Origin: Archilochus colubris
Lineage: Eukaryota; Chordata; Aves; Apodiformes; Trochilidae
Length of the DNA stretch: 64,000 nt
NCBI GenBank assembly: GCA_023079485.1
Contig: CM041084.1
Span: 104,600,467 to 104,664,466 of the forward strand
Direction of reading: 5' to 3'
Below, piece after piece: positions 1 to 12,300 of this stretch. The first letter of the stretch is position 1, and the number at the start of each line of letters is the position of its first letter. Below the pieces are notes generated by a model. The model was not told where the DNA came from and ran no database searches. It saw nothing but the letters and a program-made list of their open reading frames with translations. The translations under genes and the position numbers were made by a program.

Positions 1-48
1 TGAGAGCAGGAGCTCATGTATTGCTGTTATGTGCTTTTTGCTTTTCAG

Positions 49-315
49 AAACTGGGAAAGAGGGAGTGGAACAGAAGACATCAGAGTTTGCTGAGGAGCC
101 TGAGCAAAGGGACAAGTACATTGACTCAGAGTTTGAGCCTTTTCCTGAAGACGAAGAAATTGAGTACAGCAACAAGTTCACCCAGTTCCCATCAGCTGCC
201 AGTTCAGTTTCAGAAAGCAAATCTCCTGCTGGACCTGATGGAGCTTCATCCCCTGCAGGACCTGAGCCTGTTCCTGAAGGTCCATTGGAGGAGGCCGTGC
301 CCCCAGGTGAGGAAG
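49..315 (+). CDS. CABYR: CABYR repeat exon copy 1 (ancestral-like)
   Basis: The acceptor is the pyrimidine-rich stretch ending CTTTTCAG at 48 and the donor is GAAG|GTAATG at 315. It encodes 89 residues. Its middle reads [14 protein letters not shown], closer than the other copies to the EYSxKxTQFPS stretch I recall in human CABYR, so it may be the least derived copy. It ends in the common [16 protein letters not shown] block. A CAG|GTGAGG sequence at 306|307 is a near-perfect alternative donor that would shorten the exon by three codons and keep the frame. Confidence 0.85.
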
Positions 316-3300
316 GTAATGTTCCCTCAGCCACTGAGGCTGTCTGACTGTGTTGGGATGATGAGAGTGTTGTGTAGGTTTAAGTTCTACCTTATGTTGA
401 GGAGTTTTCTCTGACAAGAATCATTCCCTTGCAGACCAAAAAGCTTAACTGGATAAAAGTAGTTTCCACTCCCAGTAAGGGAGTCCTTGTTGCTCTCTGC
501 TGCTACCTGAAAGCAAGTTGTGTTGGTGTGGATTTTGGCCTCTTCTGCCAAGTGACTGGAGATAGCACAGGGGGAAATGGGTTCAAGTTATGCCAGCGGA
601 TAATCAGATTAGAGATGAGGTAAAATTTATTTACTTAGAGAGTGAGAATCAGTTGGCCAGGAAGGTCATCAAGTTGCTGACCCTGGGTTATTGAAAAACT
701 GTGTAGATATGGCTCTTTGGGAGATGATTTAGTGGTTAAGGTGGTGTGGGAGTGACAGTTGGACTTGGTGATCTTAAAGGTCCATTCCAAATTTCCTGTG
801 ACCACTGCCCCTTCCTGACATGGGATTATAAATCTGAAATATGTTGGCTTGGAATGGCAGCCAAAATAATATTATTTTTTAGAGAGGGCTTGGCTCTGTT
901 GTTGTTTGAGTTATGTTTCTCATACAATTCTTGATCTCCACCATTCATGATTTCAGAAAGCAGCTCTGTACTGGTCTGTGGTGATGTGTTAAATTTTCAT
1001 GTACTACCATGTGCTGTTCCTATATGTTGGCCAGCAGTTGGTCATCTTAATGGAAACTACACTGCTTGGTTTCTAGTTTGCTTTTTTTTTTGCATTGCTG
1101 ATTTTTTTTTTAACTTTGTGATGGAACTCAGTTTTCATGTCATGATTACTCTGGTGTTCCTCCCACACTAACTAATCAATAAGCCATCTTTCAGTATGTA
1201 TCTAGAGGGTGTTCATGCTCTACCCTGTTGTTGATTTGGAAACCTGTTAATTGAAGTAATTGGGATTATTGAGGAATCTGAAATATCAACAGTAATGGAA
1301 CCAAGATTCCAGGAAAGGATCCTAAGAGTTCTGATGTGTATCAAAGAAGAGCCATGGTCTTCTAGGTGGCTTCATTGATGTTGTGTTTAACGTAGAAGTT
1401 TTAATCTTTTCACCCAGAAGTGCAGTATGTTTTGTGGTCAATAGGGAAGGACATAGCCATCCCTTCATACTCAGGACTACAGTAAAGGCTTCCTAGGTTT
1501 ACAAGTGGTAGCAGTGCTCACTGAATTTTCTGTCTCCTTATTAAGCAAGCAGCTAGCTCCTCAAATTATTCCATCTCTGGAAACCCAGAAGCCTCCTAAC
1601 TATGTTGTAAATCAGATCATTGACTTGGTTCTGAAAGAAGTCTTAGTTTTACTTAAATGGGAGCAGGGTTCATGTGTTGTCCTGTTATGTCCTTTTTGCT
1701 TTTCAGAAGTTGGGAAAGAGGGAGTGGAAGAAAAGACATCAGAGATTGCTGAGGAGCCTGAGCAAAAGGACAAGCGCACTGACCAAGAGGAAGAGCCTCT
1801 CCCTGAAGAACCTGATGCTAAGTACATATCCAGATTCACCCAGTGCCCATCTGTGTCCAGTTCAGTTTCAGAAAGCAAATCTCCTGCTGGACCCGATGGA
1901 GCTTCATCTCCTGCAGAACCTGAGCCTGTTCCTGAAGGTCCATTGGAAGAGGCCGTGCCCCTTGGTGAGGAAGGTAATGTTCCCTCAGCCACTGAGGCTG
2001 TCTGACTGTGTTGGGATGATGAGAGTGTTGTGTAGGCTGAGGTTCTACCTTATGGGGAGGAGTTGCCTCAGAGAAGAATCATTCCCTTTGCAGAGGCCAA
2101 ATACCTTATGTGGATGCAAGCAGAGGCGTTCCCTGAAAGTAATTTGTATTGAGGCATGTGTTGGCCTCCTCTGCCAAGTGACTGGCGATAGGACAACAGG
2201 AAATGGGTTCAAGTTTTTGCAGTGGAGGTTCAGGTTAAAGATTAGAAAAAAATTCATGTTTTGCAGAATACGAGAATGAGGGAGAGGAACTGAAGACATT
2301 GGAGTTTGCTGAGGAGCCTGAGCAAAGGGACTCAGACGAAGAGTCTCTCTCTGAAGAACCTGAAAATCCGCTCAGCTCTGCAGATACCATTTTCCGCTCA
2401 GTTTCCAGTTTTGTTTTAGAAAGCATATCTTCCCCTGGATCTGATGGAGTTTTATCCCCTGCAGGACCTGAGGGTAGGTAATGTTCCTCAACTACTGAGG
2501 CTGACTGACCGTGTTGGGATGGTAAGAGTCTTTTGTAGGCTGATGTTCCACATTAGACACATTTCACATCCTTGATAATTACTTATGTAAACAAATTTTT
2601 CCTAAACTCTAACCTAGGCCTTACCTTGTGGAAGTACAGTAGAGGTTCTTCTTACATTTCATTACTGAAATGTACCATGAAAGAAGAAGGTCAGAGAGGA
2701 TTTGCATAGCAAGGTTGAGCAAGGTTTCCTCTGGAGTCTCCCAGCCACAGTGCCAGCAGGGGCTTTGGGTCTGGATGTGCATCATACAACAGGTGTCTGG
2801 GTTGCAGAGCTCCCAGGGAGCCATTCCCTCCTGTGGCACTGACCCTTCCTGACATGGGATTATGAATGTCAAATGTGTTGGCTTGGGATGGCAGCCAGAA
2901 CAATTCTTGTTAGAGAAGGTTTAGCTCTGTTTTTCTTTGAATTATGTTGCTATCATAATTCTTTATCTAATCCATTCATGACTTGAGAAAGCATATTTGT
3001 GCTGAGCTGGGGTGATGTGTTAAACATTCATGTTCTGCCATGTGCTGTTCCTATATATTGACCAATGGTTGCTCATTTTATTGGAAACCACACCCCTTGG
3101 TTCCAGTTTGTTTTTTTTTTTCCAGTGCTGATGGTGTTATTAATATATAATATTAATAATATATATATATGTAGTGATGGAACTCAGTTTTTATGCCATG
3201 ACTACTCTGGTGTTCTTCCCACACTAACTAATCAAGAAGCCATCTTTCAGTCTGTATCTAAAGGGTGTTCATGCTCTACCCTGTTGTTGATTTGTAAACC

Positions 3301-6300
3301 TGTTAATTGAACTAATTGTCATTATTGAGGAAGCTGAAATATCAACAACAATGCACCAAGATTCCAGGAAAGGATCCAAAGAGTTCTGATGTGTTGTAAA
3401 GAGGAACCATAGTGTTCTAGGTGTTTTCTTTGTTGTTATGTTTAACGTCAAAGTTTTAATCTTTTCACCCAGAAGTGAAGAGGTTTTGTGGTCAATAGGG
3501 AAAGGGCATAGCCATCCCTTCATACTCAAGACTACGATAAAGGCTTCCTAGGTTTACAAGTGGTAACAGTGCTCTCTGAATTTTATGTTTCCTTACTGAT
3601 ATACAAACAGCAACTCCTTCTTAATTATTTCATCTCTGGAAACCCAGAAGCCCCCCAGATATGCTGTCAAGCAACTTACTGTGGTGGTGCTGAAAGAAGT
3701 CTTAATTTTACTTAAATGGGAACTGTGGCCCATGTATTGCTGTTATATCCTTTTTGCTTTGCAGAAACTGGGAAAGAGGGAGAGGAACAGAAGACATCAG
3801 AGTCTGCTGAGGAGCCTGAGCAAAAGGACAAGCGCACTGACCAAGAGGAAGAGTCTCTCTCTGTAGAAGCTGACTTTCAGAAGAGGACTAAAGTCACCCA
3901 GTTCCCATCAGTTACCAGTTTAGTTTCAGAAAGCAAATCTCCTGCTGAACCTGAGGGAGCTTCATCCCCTGCAGGACCTGAGCCTGTTCCTGAAGGTCCA
4001 TTGGAGGAGGCCATGGCCCCCTGTGAGGAAGGTAATGTTCCCTCAGCCACTGAGGCTGTCTGACTGTGTTGGGATGATGAGAGTGCTGTGTAGGCTGAGG
4101 TTCCACTTTACGTGGAGGAGTTTTGAATTTATTTGAATTTATTCTGGAGGATGTTGATTCTTTAGGGAAGTGGTGAGAGCTTTGAGCTGCTGGCTGGGTT
4201 TGGGTGTAACATGTGGTGCCTCCAGAAGGTTGTGTGGGAGCAGTGATGTGGGTGCCTTGTGTAGCCCAGAGCCTGTGTGTATCTGCCCCACTGGTTTGGG
4301 TTTCCATCACCTGGTTTATATAAGTGCCCTCAGCTTCAAGTATCCATTTGTCCCAGACTAGCACCTCAGATGGGTTTCAGCTGACCCCTGCATGTTCCCC
4401 AAGCTCTGCAGAATCATGGAAAGATGATCCAGTCACACAGTTAACCTAACTCTCCTAACCAAGCTTTATCAGCCCACTCTAAGCCATGTCCCTGTTGCAG
4501 TATCTATACAATTTTTAAACACATCCAGGCATGGTGACTTCACCAGTCCCCTGGGCAGCCCCTTCCAGTGCTTGGTAACCTCTCATGTAAAGAATTTTTT
4601 CCTGACATCCAAACCTCCTGCTGTGCAATCACAGCACAGGTCTCTCTCGTATCTCTCTTTCTGTGCCATCCACGTGTACTTTGTAATTACTGAAATGTAC
4701 CATGAAAGAAGAAGGTCAGAGAGGATTTGCATAGCAAGGTTGATCAAGGTTTCCTCTGGAGTCTCCCAGCCACAGTGCCAGCAGGGGCTTTGGGTCTGGA
4801 TGTGCATCATTCAACAGCTGTCTGGGTTGCAGAGCTCCCAGAGAGCCATTCCCTCCTATGGCACTGCCCCTTCCTGACATGGGATTATGAATGTCAAATG
4901 TGTTGGCTTGGGATGGCAGCCAGAGTAATGTTATTTTTCAGAGAGGCTTTAGCTCCATTGTTGTTCGAGTTACGTTTCTCTCATAATTCCTGATCTCATC
5001 CATTCATGACTTCAGAAAGCAGCTCTGTGCCGAGTATGGTGATGTTTTAAGGGCTCCATGTTTGTTGCTTTGCTGTGCCCATCTTACATGTTGGCAAATG
5101 CTTACTAATGTTGATGGAAAACAGACCACTTGGTTTTGTTTTTTTTTTCCATTGCTCATGGGTTTTCTAAACTTGTGATAGAACTGTGTTTTAATACTGT
5201 GAGTACTCCAGTGTTCCTCCTACAGTAATTAATTGAAATGCCACCTTTCAGTCTGTATCTAAAGGGTGTTCGTGCTCTGCCCTCGTCTTGAATTGTATGT
5301 CTGTCAATTCAAGTAACCAGGATTCCTTGTGGAAGCTGCAGTGTCGCCATCTATGCATTGAGGGTTTCAGGAATGGTCCAAAGAGTTCTGACGTGTTGCA
5401 AAGCGGAGCCATGGTCTTCTGGGTGTCTTATTTGATGTTGTGTTTAATGTACAAGTTTTAATCTTTTCTCTCACAAGTGTGGCAATGTTTGTAAATGGCA
5501 AGAGTGTAGCCATCCCTGCAGAGTTGGACTACAGTAAAGGCTTTCCAGGTTTACAGGTGGTTCAAGTACACTCTGAATTTTCTGTCCCCTTAATGATAAA
5601 CATGCAGCAAGTGCTCTCTATATTATTCCAACTCTGCAGTACCAGAAGACTCCAAACCCTGACGTACATCAGATCACTGAGTTGGTGCTGAAAGAAGTCT
5701 TAGTTTTACTTAAATGAGAACAGGAGCTCATGTATTGCTGTTATGTGCTTTTTGCTTTTCAGAAACTGGGAAAGAGGGAGTGGAACAGAAGACATCAGAG
5801 GTTGCTGAGGAGCCTGAGAAAAAGGAGGAGCGTATGGACTCAGAGGCAGAGCGTGTCCCTGAAGAAGCTGAATTGCAGAAAGAGTCTAAAGTCACCCAGA
5901 GCCCATCACCTACCAATTTAGTTTCAGAAAGCAAATCTCCTGCTGGACCCGAGGGAGCTTCATCCCCTGCAGGACCTGAGCCTGTTCCTGAAGGTCCATT
6001 GGAGGAGGCTGTGCCCCCCAGTGAGGAAGGTGATGTTCCCTCAGCCACTGAGGCTGTCTGACTGTGTTGGGATGATGAGAGTGTTGTATAGGCTGAGGTT
6101 CCACTTTACGTGGAGGAGTTTCCTCAGAGAAGAATCATTCCCTTGCAGACCAAAAAGCTTAACAGGATAAAAGTAGTTTCCACTCCCAGTAAGGGGGACC
6201 TTGTTGCTATCTGCTACTACTTGAAAACAAGTTGTGTTGGTGTGGATTTTGGCCTTTTCTGCCAAGTGACTGGAGATAGCACAAGGGGAAATGGGTACAC

Positions 6301-9300
6301 ATAATGCCAGGGGAGATACAGATTAGAAATGAGGAAAAATTTCTTCACTGTAAAAAGTGGAGAAGCTTTGGACCCAGTTGCCCAGGGAGGTGATGGAGAT
6401 GCTGTCCGTGGGATAATTTAAAAACTGTGTCGATATGGCTCTTTGGGAGATGATTTAGTGGTTAAGATGGTGTGGGAGTGACAGTTGGATCCAGTGATCT
6501 TGAAGGTCCTTTCCAACCATGATGATTCTATGATTGTCATGGGATGCATTCTCTCTGCTTCTGGTTACCTGAAAGCTGCGCGTGAGCTTTGGGCTTTTGA
6601 AAAGGCAGGTATCTTCAGAAAGCACTTGCTGCTCTTTACTGTGGGAAGAATCAGTCTTCTGTGAGGCCATGCTTTCTCCCTGAGTGCAAAGGAGAGCTGG
6701 GATGCCTTTGGCCATTTAAGTTTTCACTCTGCATGAAATATTCCCTAAGCAGATGATGACTGTAGCCTTACACTGTCTATTTGCAAAGAACAGGGATTTT
6801 TTTTCAGTAATGGAATGGCTAGGGCAGGAAGGGACCCAAAAACCTAGTTTTTCAGTCTTTAGAGAGTTGAATTTGTTCTGGAGGATGTTGATCCTTTAGG
6901 GAAGTGGTGAGAGCTTTGAGCTGCTGGCTGGATTTGGGTGTAAGGGCTGGAACATGTGGTGCCTCCAGAAGGTTGTGTGGGATCAGTGATGTGGGTGCCT
7001 TGTGTAGCCCAGAGCCTGTGTGTATCTGCCTCACTGGTTTGGGTTTCCATCACCTGGTTAATATAAGTGCCCTCAGCTTTAAGTGTCCATTTGTTCCAGA
7101 CTGACACCTTTGGGGGGGTTTCAGCTGACCCCTGCACATTCCCCAAGCTCCATAGAATCATGGAAAGATGATCCAGTCACACATTTAACCTAACTCTCCT
7201 TACCAAGCTTTATCAGCCCACTTTCAAACCATGTCCCTATTGGTAGTGTCCATACCATATTTAAACACATCCAGGCATGGTGACTCCACCAGTCCCCTGG
7301 GCAGCCCCATGCTATGCTTGATAATCTCTCATGTAAGTAATTTTTTCCTGACATCCAGACCTCCCACTGTGCAATCACAGTACAGGTCCCTCCTGGACCT
7401 CTTTCTTTCTGTGCCATCCTTGTCCTGCTGAAAAAAGCAGATAGTCAAAGAGGATTTGCATAGCAAGGTTGAGCAAGGTATTCTCTGGAGTCTCCCAGCC
7501 ACAGTGCCAGCAGGGGCTTTGGCTCTGGATGTGCATCATTCAACAGGTGTCTGGGTTGCAGAGGTCCCAGAGAGCCATTCCCTCCTGTGGCACTGCCCCT
7601 TCCTGACATGGGATTATGAATGCCAAATGTGTTGGCTTGGGTTGGCAGCCAGAGTAATGTTATTTTTCAGAGAGGGTTTAGCTCCATCGTTGTTTGAGTT
7701 ATGTTTCCCTCATAATTCCTGATCTCATCCATGACTTCAGAAAGCAGCTCTGTGCTGAGTATGGTGATGTTTTAGGGGCTCGTCTTCTGCTGCTGTACTG
7801 TTCTCATGTTACTTGTTGATCAGTGCTTAGTAATGTTGATGGAAACCAAGCCTCTTGGTTTCGATTTTTTTTCCAGTGCTAATTGTTTTATTAATTTTTT
7901 GATGGAGGTCTTCTGTTTCCATGATTAGTCTTGTGTTTCTCCCACTCTAATTAGTCAAGATTCTATCTTTCATTATGTATTTAAAGATGTTTCATGCTCT
8001 ATGCTGTTGTTGATTTGAAAACCTGTTAATTGAATTATTCGGGATTACTGAGGAAGCTGAAATATCACCATAAATGCAACCAAGATTCCAGAAATGCATT
8101 CAAAGAGATTTGATGTGTTGTAAAGAGGAGTCATGCTCTTCTAGCTGGCTTCTTTGATGTTGTGTTTGAATGTAAACATTTTCATCTTTTCACCCAGAGA
8201 TGCAGTAGGTTTTGTGGCCAATGGGAAGGACATAGCTATCCCTTCATACTCAGGACTACAGAAAAGGCTTCCTCGGTTTACGAGTGGTAGCAGTGCTCAC
8301 TGGATTTTCTGTCCCCTTACTGATTAGCAAGCAGGAAACTCCTCCCTAAATTATTCCCTATCTGGAAACCCAGAAGCCTCCTAACTATGTTGTAGATCAG
8401 ATCATTCAGTTGGTTCTGAAAGAAGTCTTAGTTTTACTTAAATGGGAGCAGGGTTCGTGTGTTGTCCTGTTTATGTCCTTTTTCCTTTGTAGAAACTGGG
8501 AAAGAGGGAGTGGAACAGAAGACATCAGAGGTTGCTGAGGAGCCTGAGCAAAGTGAGAAGCGTATGGACTCAGAGGCAGAGCGTGTCCCTGAAGAAGCTG
8601 AATTGCAGAAGGAGTCTAAAGTCACCCAGAGCCCATCACCTACCAATTTAGTTTCAGAAAGCAAATCTCCTGCTGAACCCGAGGGAACTTCATCCCCTGC
8701 AGGACCTGAGCCTGTTCCTGAAGGTCCATTGGAGGAGGCTGTGCCCCCCAGTGAGGAAGGTAATGTCGCCTCAGACACTGAGGCTGTCTGACTGTGTTGG
8801 GATGATGAGAGTGTTGTGTAGGCTGAGGAACACCCTATACCTTACGTGGAGGAGTTTCCTCAGAGAAGAATAATTTTCCTGTACAACAAATACCTTATCT
8901 GGATGCAAGTATTTTCCACTTCTTATGGGATGCAGTCTGTCTGTATTGAATTATGTGAAGGAGGCGCCTGGGTTCTGGGCTATTGAAAAGGCAGACATCT
9001 TCAGAAAGCGCTTGCTTCTATCTAATGTGGGAAGTATTGTTCCTCTGAGAGGCCATAGCTTCCCCCTGAATACAGAGGAGAGCCAGGATGCCTTTGGTTG
9101 TTTAAGATACTACAGTGTGAATTATCACCCCCTAAGCAGATAACGATTCTACACTTACCTATTCTTTAAAAATGGGTAGTGCTTCTGTTTATAGAGAGAC
9201 AATTTTGTTCTTCATGATGGTGATTTTTTTGGGAAGTGGTGAGATCTTTGAGCTGCTGGCTGCGTTTGGGTTTAAGGGCTGGAACATGTGGTTCCTCCAG

Positions 9301-12300
9301 AAGGTATCAGTGATGTGGGTGCCTTGTGTAGCCCAGAGCCAGTGTGTATCTGCCCCACTGGTTTGGGTTTCCATCACCTGGTCAGTATAAGTGCCCTCAG
9401 TTTCAAGTGTCCATTTCTTCCAGAAGGCCACCTTAACTGGGTTTCCTCTGATCCCTGCATTTACCCAATCCTCCGTAGAAGCATAGAAAGATGATCCAGT
9501 CCAATGTTTCATGGAATCATGAACATTTGGAAGGGACCTCAGGGATCATTGACTTCATCATCCCTCCCTTGGGCAGTGATGCCTCTTTTCAAGAGAAGTT
9601 TGCTCAAAGCCTCATCCAAACTGCCCTTGAACACCTCCTGGGAGGTGGGAACCACAGCTTCTCTGGGCAATATGTTCCAGAGTCTCACCACCCTCATACT
9701 GAAGAACTTCTTCCTAGTGTACAGCCTAAAGTGATTCTCCAGTATATAACCATTTACATTTGTCCTATTGCTGGCCACTTATGAAAAGGCCCTCTCCAGC
9801 CTTCCTGTAGGTTCCCTTCAGGAATTAGAAGGCAGCTGTAAGGTTCCCCTGGAGTCTTCCCTTTCTCAAGCTTAACAATCTCAGCTCCCGCAGCCTCCCC
9901 TCATAGCAGAGGTGCTCCAAGTCCTGGATAAGCACTGTGTCCCTCCCCTGGACTCATTCCAACAGATCTATGTCCTTCTTATGTCAGGGACATCAGAAGT
10001 ACTCATTCTGCTACCCTTGCCCTTCCAGCCCACTGCTAAGCCATGTTCCTACCACAGTGTCTTTAGAATTCTTAAACACATTCATTGAAGGTGACTCCAC
10101 TGCATCCCAATCCAGTGCTTGAAAACTACTTATGTAAACAAATTTTTCCTAAACTCTAACCTAGGCCTTACCTCATGCAATTACAGTAGAGGTTCTTAAT
10201 ACAGCTCTTGTGCTTTTGTGCTGTCTACTCCCTACTTCATGGTTACTGAAATATTTTATGGAATGAGATGATCAGGGAGGATTTGCTTAGCAAACAGAAC
10301 ACATCAGAGTTTGCTGCGGAGCCTGTGCAAAGTGAGAAGCATATGGACTCAGAGGCAGAGTGTGTCCCTGAAGAAGCTGAATTTCAGAACAGGTCTAAAG
10401 TCACCCAGTTCCCATCATCTACCGATTTAGTTTCAGAAAGCAAATCTCCTCCTGGACCCGAGGGAGCTTCATCCCCTGCAGGACCTGAGCCTGTTCCTGA
10501 AGGTCCATTGGAGGAGGCCGTGCCCCCCAGTGAGGAAGGTAATGTTCCCTCAGCCACTGAGGCTGTCTGACTGTGTTGGGATGATGAGAGTGTTGTGTAG
10601 GCTGAGGTTCTACCTTATGGGGAGGAGTTTCCTCAGAGAAGAATCATTCTGTTTCAGAGCAAAAAGCTTAACTGGATAAAAGTAGTTTCCACTCCCAGTA
10701 AGGGAGTCCTTATTGCTCTCTGCTGCTACCTGAAAGCAAGTTGTGTTGGTGTGGATTTTGGCCTCTTCTACCAAGTGACTGGAGATAGGACAGGGGGAAA
10801 TGGGTTCAAGTTATGCCAGGGGAGATTTAGATTAGAGGTGAAAAAAATTTATTTGCCTAAAGAGTGAGAAGTGACATAATTTTCAAGTATCCATTTGTTC
10901 CATATTGACACCTCAGCTGGGTTTCAGCTGGCCCCTGCATGTTCCCCAAGCTCTGCAGAATCATGGAAAGATGATCCAGTCACACATTTAACCTTACTCT
11001 CCTAACCAAGCTTTATCAGCTTACTCCTAAGCCATGTCCCTGTTGCAGTATCTATACAATTTTTTAACACATCCAGGCATGGTGACTCCACCAGTCCCCT
11101 GGGCAGCCCCTTCCAATGCTTGGTAACCTCTCATGTGTCACGGTTTAACACTGGCCCGGCAATTAAACCGAATAACAGACGCTCTCTTTAATCTCTCTCT
11201 CCCCTCGATGAAGAAAGAAGAAAGAATAAGGGAGAGAGACTTATGAGTTGGAAACTAAGCTACACAACTTTAATGAAACAGTAATGGTAAATAGGGAAAA
11301 ATTACTAAATATATACAAATATACAGGAAAATGGAAACCACATTCCTCCCCCCTCTCCCCCAATAACTCTCACGTCACCACCGAGACTGTAGGGCAGCCC
11401 TGGGAAAGTCCAGGCTGGACTCTTGGAGTCGGCAGCAGTCGGGAACTGGAGGCAGGAACACACAGATATGGGCTGGCACGGATCAGGAGCACAGGCAGAC
11501 GAACGAACCGGATCCTTCCAGGGTGCCAAGGGAGGAAGGGAAGCAGGAAAAGATCTGGCTCGGCCCACGTGATGCCTCAAATTTATACTGAGTGTGACGT
11601 ATATGGGATGGAATACTCTGTTTGGTCAATTCTGGCATCTATCTTGTCTGTTCCTCCCTAAAGGAGGGTTCAGGTGGGGCCTCTGTGTCCTTGGCTCTGC
11701 ATACCAGTCTCTGGCTGGAACTATAAACATCAAGTGTTATCAGTCCTAGAAGCACACACACTGCATGAGAAACTTGCTGTTAATTTCAGCAAATGCAACT
11801 ACTTACAAGGGACTTAGCTAAAAGCAAAAGTACAGAAACAGAAAACCACCTTTATCCTGGCCCAAACCAGGACACTCATGTAATGAATTTTTTCCTGACA
11901 TTGAAACCTCCTGCTGTGCAATCACAGCACAGGCCTCTCTCGTACCTCTCTTTCTGTGCCATCCATGTGTACTTTGTAAATACGGGAATGTATCATGAAA
12001 GAAGAAGATCAGAGAGGATTTGCTTAGCAAGGTTGATCAAGGTTTCCTCTGGAGTCTCCCAGCCACAGTGCCAGCAGGGGCTTTGGGTCTGGATGTGCAT
12101 CATTCAACAGGTGTCTGGGTTGCAGAGCTCCCAGGGAGCCATTCCCTCCTGTGGCACTGCCCCTTCCTGACATGGGATTATGAATGCCAAATGTGTTGGC
12201 TTGGGATGTCTGTCAGAAGAATGTTCTGCCTGGTTCTTGACTTGGATAGGTTTTCCTTCAACTGACCAGAATTCTTGAGAAAGGTGCAATGTCACCAGTT

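Larger units (their letters stand above)
6030..8492 (+). other. CABYR intron after copy 4
   Basis: One of the longest units. It contains the decayed exon continuation, best preserved here as [13 protein letters not shown] at about 6110-6155, a nearly complete CR1 3' part in + orientation (6260-6537), the TTCTGGAGG block, a CR1 in - orientation and the intron body. Confidence 0.72.

Noticed and set aside
1612..1992. Long antisense open frames over each repeat exon (start MAEGT, rich in SGPAGD)
   Set aside because: They recur only because the exon recurs. They are the reverse frame of a Pro/Glu/Ser-rich coding exon and have no own splice or promoter context.
4170..4361. Repeated frame [13 protein letters not shown] in the TTCTGGAGG block
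   Set aside because: The frame is broken or shifted in some units (for example 9288 and 20869), as expected for non-coding intron.
9491..9784. Frame of 97 codons at 9491-9784 and one of 116 codons at 38074-38424
   Set aside because: Both lie in the antisense of CR1 3' ends and are common chance frames in avian CR1.
11248..11661. 137-codon frame in the LTR
   Set aside because: It lies within LTR sequence, has no match to a retroviral protein that I recognise, and the element has no internal region.
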